Of a stretch of DNA of 64,000 nucleotides, positions 47,558 to 57,729 are shown in pieces (the stretch's first letter is position 1; every line of letters begins with the position of its first letter). The stretch is from Sulfurospirillum diekertiae (GTDB lineage Bacteria > Campylobacterota > Campylobacteria > Campylobacterales > Sulfurospirillaceae). The DNA is taken from positions 2,666,001 through 2,730,000 of the forward strand of contig NZ_CP039734.2 of the NCBI RefSeq assembly GCF_011769985.2, written 5' to 3'. A program made the position numbers and the translations under genes. The notes below the pieces were generated by a model. The model saw nothing but the letters and a program-made list of their open reading frames with translations, searched no databases and was not told the DNA's origin.

Positions 47558-49246
47558 ATGTCTAAATGCGGGCGTTTAGGTATTTTGATGTGCCTTATAA
47601 TAAGCACACCAGTCTGGGCAGCTATCGGTCAAGTTTCACTTTTAAAGGGCGAGGCTATCGCCAACCGCAATCAAAAAATAGTTTCGCTTACCAGTGGCGC
47701 AACATTTGAAGAACATGACATCATCACAACACGTGCAAACAGTCAAATTCAGCTCACCTTTGAAGATAAAACGGTCATTACGCTGGGTAGTGAAAGTGTA
47801 TTAAATATTCAAGAGTACCTTAATGATGCAGAACAACCTAAAGCCAAATTCAAATTTGGCCAAGGCACTTTTAAAAGTATCACGGGACAAATTGGTAAAA
47901 AAGCACCTGAAAATTTTAAACTTGAAACATCCACTGCCACGATTGGTATTCGGGGTACAACCGTTGCAGGTACAGCTGCTGCAGAAGGTTCACAAAATAC
48001 TGTAGAACTTCTTGCATGCCTTGATGGAGAAATTGTTGTTTCGAATAATCATGGTAGTGTTATTATAAGCTCGGGATACTTTACACTCGTAAGTCCAAAT
48101 ATGCCGCCACCGCCGCCTGTAGTTATGACGCCACAACAAATACAGCAGTTGTACCAAGGGGCAATCAATGCACGACCACCATTGCCAGAGCATGAACAAA
48201 ATGAAGCTGAAAATACACCACCTCCGCCATCACCACAGCAACAAATTCAACCACCCTCTCCTACTATGCCAGCATTAGCAGAGCAAGCTTCTCAAACCAA
48301 TACTTCAACCAATATCGCTCACGCTATCACTAATCATGTAGAAGAAATTTTCAACAACAATGGAAACAATGGAAATTTGACATATCCAACCTTTAATCCA
48401 CCACTACAAGCGGCTACTCATGCAGCTGGCATCATTAATCTCGTTGGTATTGCAACTTCCACATACACTCAAGATGGTATGACGCGAACCAGTGCCACAG
48501 ATACTTTGACACTTAATCTTGATACGAGTGATGATAGTATCACCACCGATAGCTCTATTTTATTGGATCGTGGTGATGTTAACTACCCTGTATCTTTAGC
48601 CAAAGTCAAAGATTCCAATACAATGACCTATAAAAATAAAGATGAATTTTCCATCAAAAATTTTGACTCACAAGCAGGTTGGATGCAAACCGAAAATACC
48701 TATACCAATGACTATGTTTCATGGGGGTACTGGGCAATGAAAATCAATAATGACAGTAAACTCCTAAGCAGCACTAACTATTGGGTTGCAGGTAAAAATG
48801 TAGATGCCGATACCGCCAATAATTATATTACCACTAAAATTCACGAGACATCCGCCACATCCTATGCCTATAATGGTCATGTTATCGGGTCGGTCAGCGA
48901 TAGAGTCAACAACTACAGCATTAACCCCACCAACAACAATGATGTCAAATTAAATTTTAATTTTGGGGCGGGGAGTGGTAGTCTCTTAAATACCAGTTAT
49001 ATTCAATTCCAAACCAATCAGGCAACCCCGCAAACATGGAAAATTTTCCCTTCTGGCACGATTGAAGGAGGTAGCTTTAATCTTCAAAAAGAAGCGAATG
49101 TGGCTATTAATGGTACTACCAATAATGCTAGCCTCAGCACCATTAGAGGTCAGTTCTATGGTAATGAGGTTCAAGTTGTCGGCGGAACATTTAGTGCAAC
49201 AGCGGGCACCAATACCGCTACGGGCGTTTTTAAGGCGGTCAAATAA
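47558..49246 (+). CDS. Secreted FecR-domain protein with a TbpB-like C-terminal barrel
   Basis: The 562-residue protein has a Sec signal ending PVWA (no lipobox), a FecR domain around residues 25-160 (IGQVSLLKGEA, VITLGSESVLNIQEY, TATIGIRGTTVAG), a proline-rich linker around 175-240, and a beta-rich C-terminus of about 270 residues. The end GQFYGNEVQVVGGTFSA with GVFKAVK resembles the closing strands of TbpB-like/Slam-dependent proteins. The next gene is Slam-like, with a 1-base overlap (TAATG). A role as a Slam-exported sensor or ligand-binding protein is inference. Confidence 0.7.
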   Translation: MSKCGRLGILMCLIISTPVWAAIGQVSLLKGEAIANRNQKIVSLTSGATFEEHDIITTRANSQIQLTFEDKTVITLGSESVLNIQEYLNDAEQPKAKFKFGQGTFKSITGQIGKKAPENFKLETSTATIGIRGTTVAGTAAAEGSQNTVELLACLDGEIVVSNNHGSVIISSGYFTLVSPNMPPPPPVVMTPQQIQQLYQGAINARPPLPEHEQNEAENTPPPPSPQQQIQPPSPTMPALAEQASQTNTSTNIAHAITNHVEEIFNNNGNNGNLTYPTFNPPLQAATHAAGIINLVGIATSTYTQDGMTRTSATDTLTLNLDTSDDSITTDSSILLDRGDVNYPVSLAKVKDSNTMTYKNKDEFSIKNFDSQAGWMQTENTYTNDYVSWGYWAMKINNDSKLLSSTNYWVAGKNVDADTANNYITTKIHETSATSYAYNGHVIGSVSDRVNNYSINPTNNNDVKLNFNFGAGSGSLLNTSYIQFQTNQATPQTWKIFPSGTIEGGSFNLQKEANVAINGTTNNASLSTIRGQFYGNEVQVVGGTFSATAGTNTATGVFKAVK

Positions 49247-50550
49247 TGAAACTCTCACATATCGCACTCATTGCTCTTCTTGGGACACACCTTTTGGCAC
49301 AAGAACCAACATCTGGAGAACTTTATAGTTCGGCTCAAAAAGCCTATACTCAAAATGACTTTGCTACGGCATATTCACTTTTTGAACAGCTTTTTGAACA
49401 AACACCCAACAACGCCGAAATTAACTTTTTTGTGGGACGATGTGCCTTAGAACTTCGTCATTATGACGAGGCTGTCGCAGCATTTGATCGTGTGCTGATT
49501 CTCAACCCAAAACACACACGTACTCACCTTGAAATGGCACGCCTCTACTTTGAACGCAAACAGTTAGAGCTTGCACAAAGTGAACTCGACCTCGTCTTGA
49601 ATGAACAACTTCCTAGCGATGTACGAGACTCCGCTATGGCATTTAAACACACCATTGATGAAAATCTGAGCCGCCATCGCTTTGGAGGAGCCCTCATTGT
49701 AGGTGGAGGATACGATAGTAATGTCAATAATGATATCGGCGCAAAACAGTTCACCATACCCGCTTTAAATATCCCGATCTCAGGTAATGCAAAAAATGGA
49801 GATGGCTATGGTTTTTCAACGTTTGTTTTCAACCACAGTTATGACTTTGGTGATCGCGGTGGATGGAGTTTGGAAAACAGCTTCATAGCTTACGATAAAC
49901 TCTACTCCCAATCGAGCCTAAACAACCTCGTTCTCTTTTCACTCTCAAGTGCACCAACGTGGAGTGAAGATAAAACTACCGTAGCACTTCCTGTCACATT
50001 TGATCGTGTTTATATCGATGGCAAAGGCTATCTTGCCAATATTGGAGCAGGCGTTAAAAGCAGTTATCTTCTTGACCCGCTCTCTCAAATTGAGGGGGGC
50101 TATAGCTTTAAGCGAGGGTATTATCACGATGAGACATACGATGTCAATGCACATCTGCTCTTTATCAATTATCGACGTATCATCGGCGAAAACCTCTTTG
50201 CATTAGGACTTCATACCAGTTATGGCATTAACAAAGAAGTAGAGTCTGTGCGCACCGATGTGCAAGATAAAGAGTGGAAATACGGGCTTGATCTCTCTAA
50301 AGAATTTACCAAAGATTTTAGAAGTTCTTTAGGTTATACCCGCACTTCAACCAACTATGACGATGTGGATACTATTTTCTTGACTAAGCGCCAAGATGAC
50401 AAAGACCAATATGAACTCTCTTTTGGCTACACACTCCAAAAGAACCTCTCTTTGGGAGCCAGTGTCATGTATAGCAACAATCACTCGAATCACGATCCTT
50501 ATACTTACGATAAGATAAACGCACTTGCTAGCATTATGTGGGCATTCTAG
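49246..50550 (+). CDS. Slam-like TPR/beta-barrel outer-membrane protein
   Basis: The 434-residue protein has a Sec signal, an N-terminal TPR region of about 130 residues (YDEAVAAFDRVLILNPKHTR, AQSELDLVL) and a barrel from about residue 145 that begins GGGYDSNVN, as in Slam (surface lipoprotein assembly modulator, DUF560 barrel). The C-terminus ASIMWAF ends in an aromatic. Slam moves surface proteins across the outer membrane. It is coupled to the FecR gene upstream and followed by the CHASE2 gene after 3 bases. Confidence 0.75.
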   Translation: MKLSHIALIALLGTHLLAQEPTSGELYSSAQKAYTQNDFATAYSLFEQLFEQTPNNAEINFFVGRCALELRHYDEAVAAFDRVLILNPKHTRTHLEMARLYFERKQLELAQSELDLVLNEQLPSDVRDSAMAFKHTIDENLSRHRFGGALIVGGGYDSNVNNDIGAKQFTIPALNIPISGNAKNGDGYGFSTFVFNHSYDFGDRGGWSLENSFIAYDKLYSQSSLNNLVLFSLSSAPTWSEDKTTVALPVTFDRVYIDGKGYLANIGAGVKSSYLLDPLSQIEGGYSFKRGYYHDETYDVNAHLLFINYRRIIGENLFALGLHTSYGINKEVESVRTDVQDKEWKYGLDLSKEFTKDFRSSLGYTRTSTNYDDVDTIFLTKRQDDKDQYELSFGYTLQKNLSLGASVMYSNNHSNHDPYTYDKINALASIMWAF

Positions 50551-50553
50551 CCT

Positions 50554-52770
50554 ATGCGTAAAAGCCTACTTCAACTCCTTTTTAGCTTCATCGTTATGGC
50601 AGGGAGTGTTGTAGGCTATCTTTATGAAAGCTCCTTTTGGCTTCCTTTTGAGTATAAAATTAAAGATAGGATGCTGCAAAGTAGAGGTGAAATCACAGGC
50701 GATGAAAATATTGTGATTATAGACATCGACGAAAAGAGTCTCAAGGCATTGGGACAATGGCCTTGGAGTCGCGATAAAATAGCAAAACTTCTGCAAAATC
50801 TCTCCGATCTTGGCGTTGCCATTGTAGGACTCGACGTCGTTTTCGCCGAAGCCGATAGCAGCTCTCCTCAAAAAGTTTTAGCACAATTGGGATTGCCCCA
50901 TAAAGATGTACCTGATTACGATGCTATTTTTGCCGAAACGATTGCGCATACACCTACCGTTGTGGGCTATGTTTTTGCGCTCACACCTGACTCGATCCAA
51001 CCAGAAGGCAATCCAAAATCAGCGGCAATTCTTGTAGAGCAAAACCGCCCCAAACGCTCTTCTTTGATTAAGCCATACCGTGCCATTCTCAACATTCCTC
51101 AGATTCAAAAACAAGCTTACTCAAGTGGCTATTTCAACACGATTCCTGATAACGATGGCATCGTACGAAGTGTTCCGTTAGTGATGGAATATGATGGTGT
51201 TCTCTACCCCTCTTTGAGCCTAGAAATGGTACGCATTGCGCTTGGTGAAAAAAAAATCCACATTGTGTATGATGAAAATGGGCTGCGCCAAATTGAAATT
51301 GGTGAACATATTATTCCCACAGACTTTTTTGGACGCTTAATGGTGAACTATCGCGGAGGTCAAAACAGCTACCGCTATATTTCTGCCATTGATGTCTATA
51401 ACAATAGCGTTGATCCTTTACATGTAAAAGATAAAATAGCCCTTTTAGGCACTTCTGCAGCGGGTCTTTTGGATCTAAGAAGTACACCATTTGAAAGTGT
51501 CTACGCAGGGGTAGAGGTTCATGCCAATGCGATTGATAATATGCTCCATGAAGATTACATTTCACAACCTATTTGGGCGCGCGGTGTCGATCTACTCAGT
51601 ATCGTGATACTTTCAATCGTTACCTTGGTGGCGTTACTGGTTCCTAGTGCATTTTTTAGTTTTATCGCCCTTGTGATACTTAACCTCATCGTCGTCATCA
51701 CGCATTACTATTGCATGGTATATCAAGGTATTTTACTCAATACGATTTTGCCGCTATTTGCCATTAACATTCTCTTTATTGTGGGACAAGCCATGAACTA
51801 CTTTTTAGAAATTCGTCAAAAAGAGCTTATTAAACATAAATTTTCAAGTAAAGTCAGCCCTGCCGTTATGAACAATATTCTCTCTAGTGGAGATGATATT
51901 CTACAAGGTATCGAAAAAGAGATCACCATCTTTTTTTCCGATTTACGTAACTTTACAGGTATTTCAGAAGCAGCAGGTGAGCCAAAACATCTTATTCATC
52001 TGATGAATGCCTATATGGATCCCATGAGTCAAATTATCATTCACCAAGGAGGCACAGTCGATAAATTTATCGGCGATGCGATTATGGCGTATTGGAATGC
52101 ACCTATTAGCACCCCTAATCATGCGGATAAAGCTGTCACTGCTGCACTCCAACAACTTCATCATCTCAAGGCACTCAATGCCACTATTCGTACCAATCCA
52201 GAGTTTGAAACCATTACGGCTATGGCAGATCAAAAAGGAGTGCCTATTATCGACATTGGTATTGGTATCAATACAGGTGTTGCCATTGTTGGGGAGATGG
52301 GAACAAGCAATAGAAGTGATTATACGGTCATTGGCGATCCCATTAACCTAGGCTCAAGGCTTGAATCATTATGCAAATACTATCATTCGCACCTCACTAT
52401 TTCCCATTTCACCAAAAATAAACTCAAAGGTGCTTACCTCTTTCGCTTCTTAGATTTAGTAACCGTTAAAGGCAAACATGAACCTATAGAAGTATGGCAA
52501 ATCCATGATTTTGATACACTCCAAACCGAGCCGCTTTACGCAACATCGTATGAAGAGCTCCAAGAGGAATTACGTTTACACCACGAAGCCATTGAACTTT
52601 ATAGAAAAGCTGATTTTACCGAAGCACTCAAATGTTTTGAAGCATTGAATCGAAGAGAAAATAAAACCAATGAGGCAATCTATCCTCTGTATATTGAACG
52701 CTGTTTGCACTATATCGCGTTTCCACCTTCTTCATTTAATGGTGTTTTTGTACACACCACCAAAGGATAA
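50554..52770 (+). CDS. CHASE2-domain class III nucleotide cyclase
   Basis: The 738-residue protein has one N-terminal helix, a periplasmic CHASE2 sensor (residues about 26-340, with DIDEKSLKALGQWPWSR), two to three membrane helices near 345-420, and a class III cyclase domain. The metal aspartates are in FFSDLRNFT (about 459) and KFIGDAIMAYW (about 503); the transition-state N and R are in INLGSRLE. The Lys before IGD suggests ATP as substrate. A TPR-like tail follows. The next gene begins two bases after the stop. Palindrome at 51418-51427 (LHVK). Confidence 0.9.
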   Translation: MRKSLLQLLFSFIVMAGSVVGYLYESSFWLPFEYKIKDRMLQSRGEITGDENIVIIDIDEKSLKALGQWPWSRDKIAKLLQNLSDLGVAIVGLDVVFAEADSSSPQKVLAQLGLPHKDVPDYDAIFAETIAHTPTVVGYVFALTPDSIQPEGNPKSAAILVEQNRPKRSSLIKPYRAILNIPQIQKQAYSSGYFNTIPDNDGIVRSVPLVMEYDGVLYPSLSLEMVRIALGEKKIHIVYDENGLRQIEIGEHIIPTDFFGRLMVNYRGGQNSYRYISAIDVYNNSVDPLHVKDKIALLGTSAAGLLDLRSTPFESVYAGVEVHANAIDNMLHEDYISQPIWARGVDLLSIVILSIVTLVALLVPSAFFSFIALVILNLIVVITHYYCMVYQGILLNTILPLFAINILFIVGQAMNYFLEIRQKELIKHKFSSKVSPAVMNNILSSGDDILQGIEKEITIFFSDLRNFTGISEAAGEPKHLIHLMNAYMDPMSQIIIHQGGTVDKFIGDAIMAYWNAPISTPNHADKAVTAALQQLHHLKALNATIRTNPEFETITAMADQKGVPIIDIGIGINTGVAIVGEMGTSNRSDYTVIGDPINLGSRLESLCKYYHSHLTISHFTKNKLKGAYLFRFLDLVTVKGKHEPIEVWQIHDFDTLQTEPLYATSYEELQEELRLHHEAIELYRKADFTEALKCFEALNRRENKTNEAIYPLYIERCLHYIAFPPSSFNGVFVHTTKG

Positions 52771-52772
52771 CG

Positions 52773-55172
52773 ATGAGTTTAATTCACATTCTAGGTGCAA
52801 ACGGTAGTAGATCTAAACAAAGTTTTACAACCTGTATCCAAGTCACGCCCAATACAATCATTGATGCTGGCAATATTATGTATGCTCTAGGCACTGAAGC
52901 GTTACATGTAAACCGTATTTTTTTCTCACATGCACACCTCGATCACATTATAGACAGTGCTTTTCTTATTGATAATTTTTTTACACAACGCAAAGAGACA
53001 CTCTACCTCTATGGACTTCCCCAAACCATTAAAGCTATCAAAAAACATCTTTTTAATGATATGGTCTGGCCAGATTTTAGTAAAATCAATCTAACACATT
53101 GTGAATGTCCTGCTATCACCTATATTGAGATAGAGCCCTATAAACGTTATTTCATTGAAGAGAACATTACACTCACTCCCATTCCAGCCAATCATGCCGT
53201 ACCCTGTTGTGGTTATATCATTGAGCAACAAGGAAGCAGCATACTCTTTTCAGGCGACACTTTTCATAATGAAGCGCTTTGGAACATCCTTAACGAAAAC
53301 CTTTCCATCAAAGCACTGATCATCGATGTCTCATTTCCCAATCAGCTCTCTCATGTCGCAGCTGAAAGCAAACATCTCACACCTCATTTTCTTCAAGAGG
53401 GATTAATAAAACTGCTTAAACGTGATGACCTCCATCTCTACATTAACCATCTCAAGCCTTTCTACGCAGACCTGATTGTCAAAGAATTGGAAGATATGGG
53501 CATTGCAAAAAAATCCATTTTGTGTGATGGAGAAAAAATAGATATCGCCACTGGTTTACTACACCAAATGATGTCTAGCCATACCAATGATGAACGTGTT
53601 CAAAAATTAACGCAAATTGGAACCGCTCTCTCTGCCAATGAAAGCCTTGAAAATCTTTTAGAAATGATTGTCACGGAAGCCAAAAATCTTACCAATGCCG
53701 ATGGAGGAACACTTTATTTATTAGAAAAAAATGAACTTCGTTTTAAAGTCATCCAAACGGACTCTTTAAAGATTAAGATGGGCGGTACAAGTGGAAAGAT
53801 CACATGGGCACCTTTGCCACTCTACCTTGAAGATGGAACGCCCAATAAAGCGATGGTGGCAGCGACCTGTGTCTTAGAAGATCGCCTTGTTAATATTCCC
53901 GATGTTTATGAAGCAGTGGGATTTTCCTTTGAAGGAACCAAAAAGTTTGATCAAGGAACAGGTTATCGCTCAAAATCCATGCTAGTTATTCCTCTCAAAA
54001 ACCATGAATACGAAATTATAGGTGTGTTGCAACTGCTTAACAAGCAAAATGATTATAAACAAGAAGTCATCCCTTTTAACAATGAAGATGAAAAAATTAC
54101 TTTATCGCTCGCTTCACAAGCGGCAATCGCTATTACTAATACCTCGCTCATTCAAGGGCTTGAAAATCTTTTAGAAGGCTTCCTTAAAAGTATCATTTTT
54201 ACAATCAGCAAAAAATCACCTTATACTGCTGGGCACATCAAACGTATGGTCAAACTCAGTGTCATGCTTGCCGAAGCAATCAATCGCGATACAATCACAT
54301 ACGCCCATAAGCATTTTAATACCGAAGAGATCAAACAGATCAATTTTGCGGCCTTAATGCATGACATTGGAAAACTGGCTTCACCCGAACACATCCTCAA
54401 TAAATCAACCAAATTGGAAGCATTATGTGACCGTATTGTGCTCATTGAGAGTCGTATTCAAACGATTGAAAAAGCTTTACATGTAAAACTTCTAGAAGAC
54501 AAAATTGCTCTTTTAGAAGGTAAACAAATAGGTGATGTAACAACTTTAGAAAAAACATACGAACAGCAGATCAAAACACTCCGTGAAATCTTTTTACTTC
54601 TCCAATCAAGTAACAATGGAGAACAGTTTCTCAGTGATGAGAAAGCTGCAAATATTAAAGCTATCGCTGAGCATCCATGGCATATTGGGAATGAAATCTA
54701 TACAATTTTAACACCTGATGAAGCACATCATTTGAGCATACAAAAAGGAACGCTAACCTCAGAAGAGCGTGAAATAATTAACAATCACGCGAAGCTCAGT
54801 ATTGATATTCTAAACCGCCTTCCCTTCCCTAAAAAATACCAACAAATTCCGCAGATTTCAGGGAATCACCATGAAAAGCTCAATGGAAAAGGTTATCCTC
54901 AAGGACTTAAAGGGGATGAAATTAGCTTTGAAGCACGTATTTTAGCCATTGCTGATATTTTTGAAGCCTTAACAGCAAGTGATCGTCCTTATAAGGCGGG
55001 TATGCCCCTCTCCACGGTTATGAAAATTCTTTATACCATGGCACAAGCAGGTGAATTGGACAAAGAGTTGGTCAAGTTTCTCTATACATCAAACATCTAT
55101 CTTGAATATGCAAAAGCTTTTTTACCCGAACGTTGCATTGATGAAATTACGGTCGATTTTAACATGTTATAA
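52773..55172 (+). CDS. Class II PDE (MBL fold)-GAF-HD-GYP fusion
   Basis: The 799-residue cytosolic protein has an MBL domain (residues 1-265) with SHAHLDH (H53, H55, D57, H58), NHAVPCCG (H141), SGDT and INHLKP (H226). The GLPQTIKAIKKHLFND and VWPDFSK elements match class II cyclic-nucleotide phosphodiesterases. A GAF domain follows (about 280-445), then HD (LMHDIGK, about 527), a helical insert, and GYP in HHEKLNGKGYP (about 699). So it may hydrolyse both cAMP and c-di-GMP. Palindromes at 52902-52911 (LHVN) and 54477-54486 (LHVK). Confidence 0.85.
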   Translation: MSLIHILGANGSRSKQSFTTCIQVTPNTIIDAGNIMYALGTEALHVNRIFFSHAHLDHIIDSAFLIDNFFTQRKETLYLYGLPQTIKAIKKHLFNDMVWPDFSKINLTHCECPAITYIEIEPYKRYFIEENITLTPIPANHAVPCCGYIIEQQGSSILFSGDTFHNEALWNILNENLSIKALIIDVSFPNQLSHVAAESKHLTPHFLQEGLIKLLKRDDLHLYINHLKPFYADLIVKELEDMGIAKKSILCDGEKIDIATGLLHQMMSSHTNDERVQKLTQIGTALSANESLENLLEMIVTEAKNLTNADGGTLYLLEKNELRFKVIQTDSLKIKMGGTSGKITWAPLPLYLEDGTPNKAMVAATCVLEDRLVNIPDVYEAVGFSFEGTKKFDQGTGYRSKSMLVIPLKNHEYEIIGVLQLLNKQNDYKQEVIPFNNEDEKITLSLASQAAIAITNTSLIQGLENLLEGFLKSIIFTISKKSPYTAGHIKRMVKLSVMLAEAINRDTITYAHKHFNTEEIKQINFAALMHDIGKLASPEHILNKSTKLEALCDRIVLIESRIQTIEKALHVKLLEDKIALLEGKQIGDVTTLEKTYEQQIKTLREIFLLLQSSNNGEQFLSDEKAANIKAIAEHPWHIGNEIYTILTPDEAHHLSIQKGTLTSEEREIINNHAKLSIDILNRLPFPKKYQQIPQISGNHHEKLNGKGYPQGLKGDEISFEARILAIADIFEALTASDRPYKAGMPLSTVMKILYTMAQAGELDKELVKFLYTSNIYLEYAKAFLPERCIDEITVDFNML

Positions 55173-55260
55173 GCGCTTTTCAACTGGTTAAATGATTTTT
55201 TAACCCATTTTGGATATAATCCTTAGTTCTACATTATTTTGAAAACAAAGGACATCTCTT

Positions 55261-55596
55261 ATGACCACCGTTTTACTGGTATTACAATTTGTATTTACCG
55301 TTATTTTAACTGTTTCTGTACTCCTTCAAAAAAGTTCATCTATTGGTCTTGGCGCTTATAGTGGAAGTAACGAATCTCTCTTTGGAGCAAAAGGTCCAGC
55401 AGGATTTATGGCAAAATTTACATTTGTTATGGCAATCTTTTTCATTGCAAATACCCTTGCTTTAGGTTATTTTTACAACCAAACTAAAAAAGTTTCAATT
55501 GCTGAAGATATCAAAATTGAAAAAAGCGTTGTTCCAAGTGTTCCAGCTCCTGTGACAACAGCTCCATCAGCCCCAGAAGCTCCTAGCGCTAAATAA
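55261..55596 (+). CDS. secG: Protein-export membrane protein SecG
   Basis: The 111-residue protein has two helices (LLVLQFVFTVILTVSVLLQ and FTFVMAIFFIANTLALGYF) separated by GLGAYSGSNESLFGAKG, the SecG signature, plus an Ala/Pro tail. SecG supports SecYE in translocation. It has a AAAGGACATCTCTT start region and is followed closely by the polysaccharide deacetylase gene. Confidence 0.94.
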   Translation: MTTVLLVLQFVFTVILTVSVLLQKSSSIGLGAYSGSNESLFGAKGPAGFMAKFTFVMAIFFIANTLALGYFYNQTKKVSIAEDIKIEKSVVPSVPAPVTTAPSAPEAPSAK

Positions 55597-55602
55597 TTAG
55601 CC

Positions 55603-56559
55603 ATGAAATCCTTTTGGCTTGTATTATGTTTGAGTGTCATGGTATGGGCAGATGCCCATATCTTTATCTACCATCGTTTTAACGATTCAAGATATCCCTC
55701 AACCAATACAACACTTGAAGAACTTCGCAAAGAGTTTGACTACTTTAAAAAAAATGGCTACGAAGTCATTCCCCTTGAAAAACTAGTCCAAGCACTTCAC
55801 AACAAAGAGACAATTCCAGATAATTGGATTGTTCTCACCGTTGATGATAACTATAAAAGCTTTTACGAACATGGCCTAGCACTCTTTAAAGAGTACCACT
55901 ACCCCTTCACCATGTTCGTCTATGTTGGAGCAACGGAGCAAAAATACGGTGATTTTATGAGTTGGGACCAACTGAAAGAGACAGCCAAATATGGCTCTTT
56001 AGAGTTTCATTCTCTCAACCACCCCCATATGACAGAACTAAGTAATGAAGCACTTAAAAAAGACTTTGATGAGGGATTAGCCCTTTTTGAAAAGCATCTT
56101 GGTCTAAAGCCTCATTATTTTTCTTATCCTTTTGGCGAATTTAGCCCTCGAGTAAAAGCCATTGCACAAAGCTATGGTTTTGAAGCTATTTTAAACCAAA
56201 CTATGGGTGCTGTTGCAAGTTTCAGCGATCCGCTTGATTTAGACCGCTCCGCACTGGTTGGCAAAAGCGATTTAACTGGATTTTTAAAATATAAAGCCCT
56301 TGAAGCCACCTGGTTTGAACCTACGGTATTGCTCAGTGATGGCAAACTTGGCGCTTTACATGTAAAAGCACAAACCACTTCGACTAAGGGCGGTATTTAC
56401 ATTAGCGAACATGGATATCAAGAAGTGAGTCTCAGTGATGGTGTGTTTGAAGCACAAATCAATAAAATACTCACCAAAGATCGCACACGGATCATCGTCT
56501 CTGTGGGCAATAAAATTTCAACGAAACTACTTGTAAAGGATAAATATGGAACTCAATAA
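55603..56559 (+). CDS. Exported polysaccharide deacetylase (NodB domain)
   Basis: The 318-residue protein has a Sec signal (cleaved after VWADA) and NodB motifs: TVDDNYKS (aspartate pair), HSLNHPHM (metal histidines) and SYPFGEFS. NodB-type enzymes remove acetyl groups from cell-wall or capsular sugars. A beta-domain of about 90 residues follows. The 3' end overlaps frr by 14 bases. A palindrome copy at 56356-56365 reads ALHVK. Confidence 0.86.
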   Translation: MKSFWLVLCLSVMVWADAHIFIYHRFNDSRYPSTNTTLEELRKEFDYFKKNGYEVIPLEKLVQALHNKETIPDNWIVLTVDDNYKSFYEHGLALFKEYHYPFTMFVYVGATEQKYGDFMSWDQLKETAKYGSLEFHSLNHPHMTELSNEALKKDFDEGLALFEKHLGLKPHYFSYPFGEFSPRVKAIAQSYGFEAILNQTMGAVASFSDPLDLDRSALVGKSDLTGFLKYKALEATWFEPTVLLSDGKLGALHVKAQTTSTKGGIYISEHGYQEVSLSDGVFEAQINKILTKDRTRIIVSVGNKISTKLLVKDKYGTQ

Positions 56560-57106
56560 AATCTATGCTGAACAAAAAGAGCATATGGAAAAATGTATCT
56601 CAGCACTCAAACGCGACTTTATAACCATTCGTAGTGGTAAAGTCTCTACCACTATTTTAGATAACATTCATGTCGATTACTATGGAACACCAACAGGCCT
56701 TAGTCAAGTAGCGACAGTTCTAGCCACGGATGCAACCACCATTACTATCTCTCCTTGGGAAAAAAAGATGCTCAGAGAGATCGAAAAAGCGATTATGCAA
56801 GCCAATATCGGGGTCAATCCTAACAACGATGGTGAAACCATTAAACTCTTTTTCCCACCAATGACAACCGAGCAACGCAAAGAAGGTGCAAAACAAGCCA
56901 AAGCAATGGGTGATAAAGCCAAAATTGCAATTCGTAACGTTCGTAAAGACTCTAACGATCAAGTCAAAAAACTTGAAAAAGATAAAGTGATTACTGAAGA
57001 TGGTTCTAAAAAAGGACAAGATGAAGTGCAAAAAATCACCGATGCTACGGTTTCTAAAGTCGACGAACTCGTCAGAGAAAAAGAATCTGAACTTCTCAAA
57101 ATTTAA
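56546..57106 (+). CDS. frr: Ribosome recycling factor
   Basis: The 186-residue protein has the RRF order: [36 protein letters not shown], and [25 protein letters not shown]-like core, then [18 protein letters not shown] and EF-G split post-termination ribosomes. The start ATG overlaps the previous gene; pyrE follows 8 bases later. Confidence 0.97.
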   Translation: MELNKIYAEQKEHMEKCISALKRDFITIRSGKVSTTILDNIHVDYYGTPTGLSQVATVLATDATTITISPWEKKMLREIEKAIMQANIGVNPNNDGETIKLFFPPMTTEQRKEGAKQAKAMGDKAKIAIRNVRKDSNDQVKKLEKDKVITEDGSKKGQDEVQKITDATVSKVDELVREKESELLKI

Positions 57107-57114
57107 GGCAAACC

Positions 57115-57723
57115 ATGCAGATTGAAAAAATTTATAAAGATGCCAATGCGCTTTTAGAGGGACACTTTTTACTTAGCAGTGGTAAACACTCACACTACTA
57201 CCTTCAAAGTGCTAAAGTCTTGGAAGACCCCAAAGTAGCTGAGCAATTAGCGGTGGCATTAGCCAAAATGATTACTGCTTCCAACCTTAAAATCGATACC
57301 ATTTGTTCTCCCGCACTCGGAGGCGTTTTGGCAGGATATGAACTTGCACGCGCCCTTGGAAAACGTTTTATTTTTGCGGAGCGCGTCAATGGTGAAATGA
57401 CGATTCGCAGAGGCTTTGAAGTTTCAAAAGGCGAAAAAATCCTTGTTTGTGAAGACATTATCACCACGGGCGGCTCTGCTTTGGAAGCGGCTAAAGTGGC
57501 TGAAAGCATGGGTGGCGTGATCGTGGGTTTTGCAGCACTTGCGAATCGTGGTTTTTGTAAACGTGTCGGAAGCGATCTAGCAGGAAAACCTACATGTAAA
57601 CTTCCCAATGATGCACCTTTTTTCGCATTGGCTGATTTTGAATTTGATATTTATGAGCCAAGCGAGTGCCCTTTATGCAAAGAAGGTAGCGTAGCGATTA
57701 AACCGGGCAGTAGAGGAAACTAA
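57115..57723 (+). CDS. pyrE: Orotate phosphoribosyltransferase
   Basis: PyrE makes OMP from orotate and PRPP in UMP synthesis. The 202-residue protein has [31 protein letters not shown] and the PRPP loop [17 protein letters not shown] one-mismatch palindrome near the 3' end (57590-57599) reads PTCK. The length and motifs are normal. Confidence 0.96.
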   Translation: MQIEKIYKDANALLEGHFLLSSGKHSHYYLQSAKVLEDPKVAEQLAVALAKMITASNLKIDTICSPALGGVLAGYELARALGKRFIFAERVNGEMTIRRGFEVSKGEKILVCEDIITTGGSALEAAKVAESMGGVIVGFAALANRGFCKRVGSDLAGKPTCKLPNDAPFFALADFEFDIYEPSECPLCKEGSVAIKPGSRGN

Positions 57724-57729
57724 GTTTTA

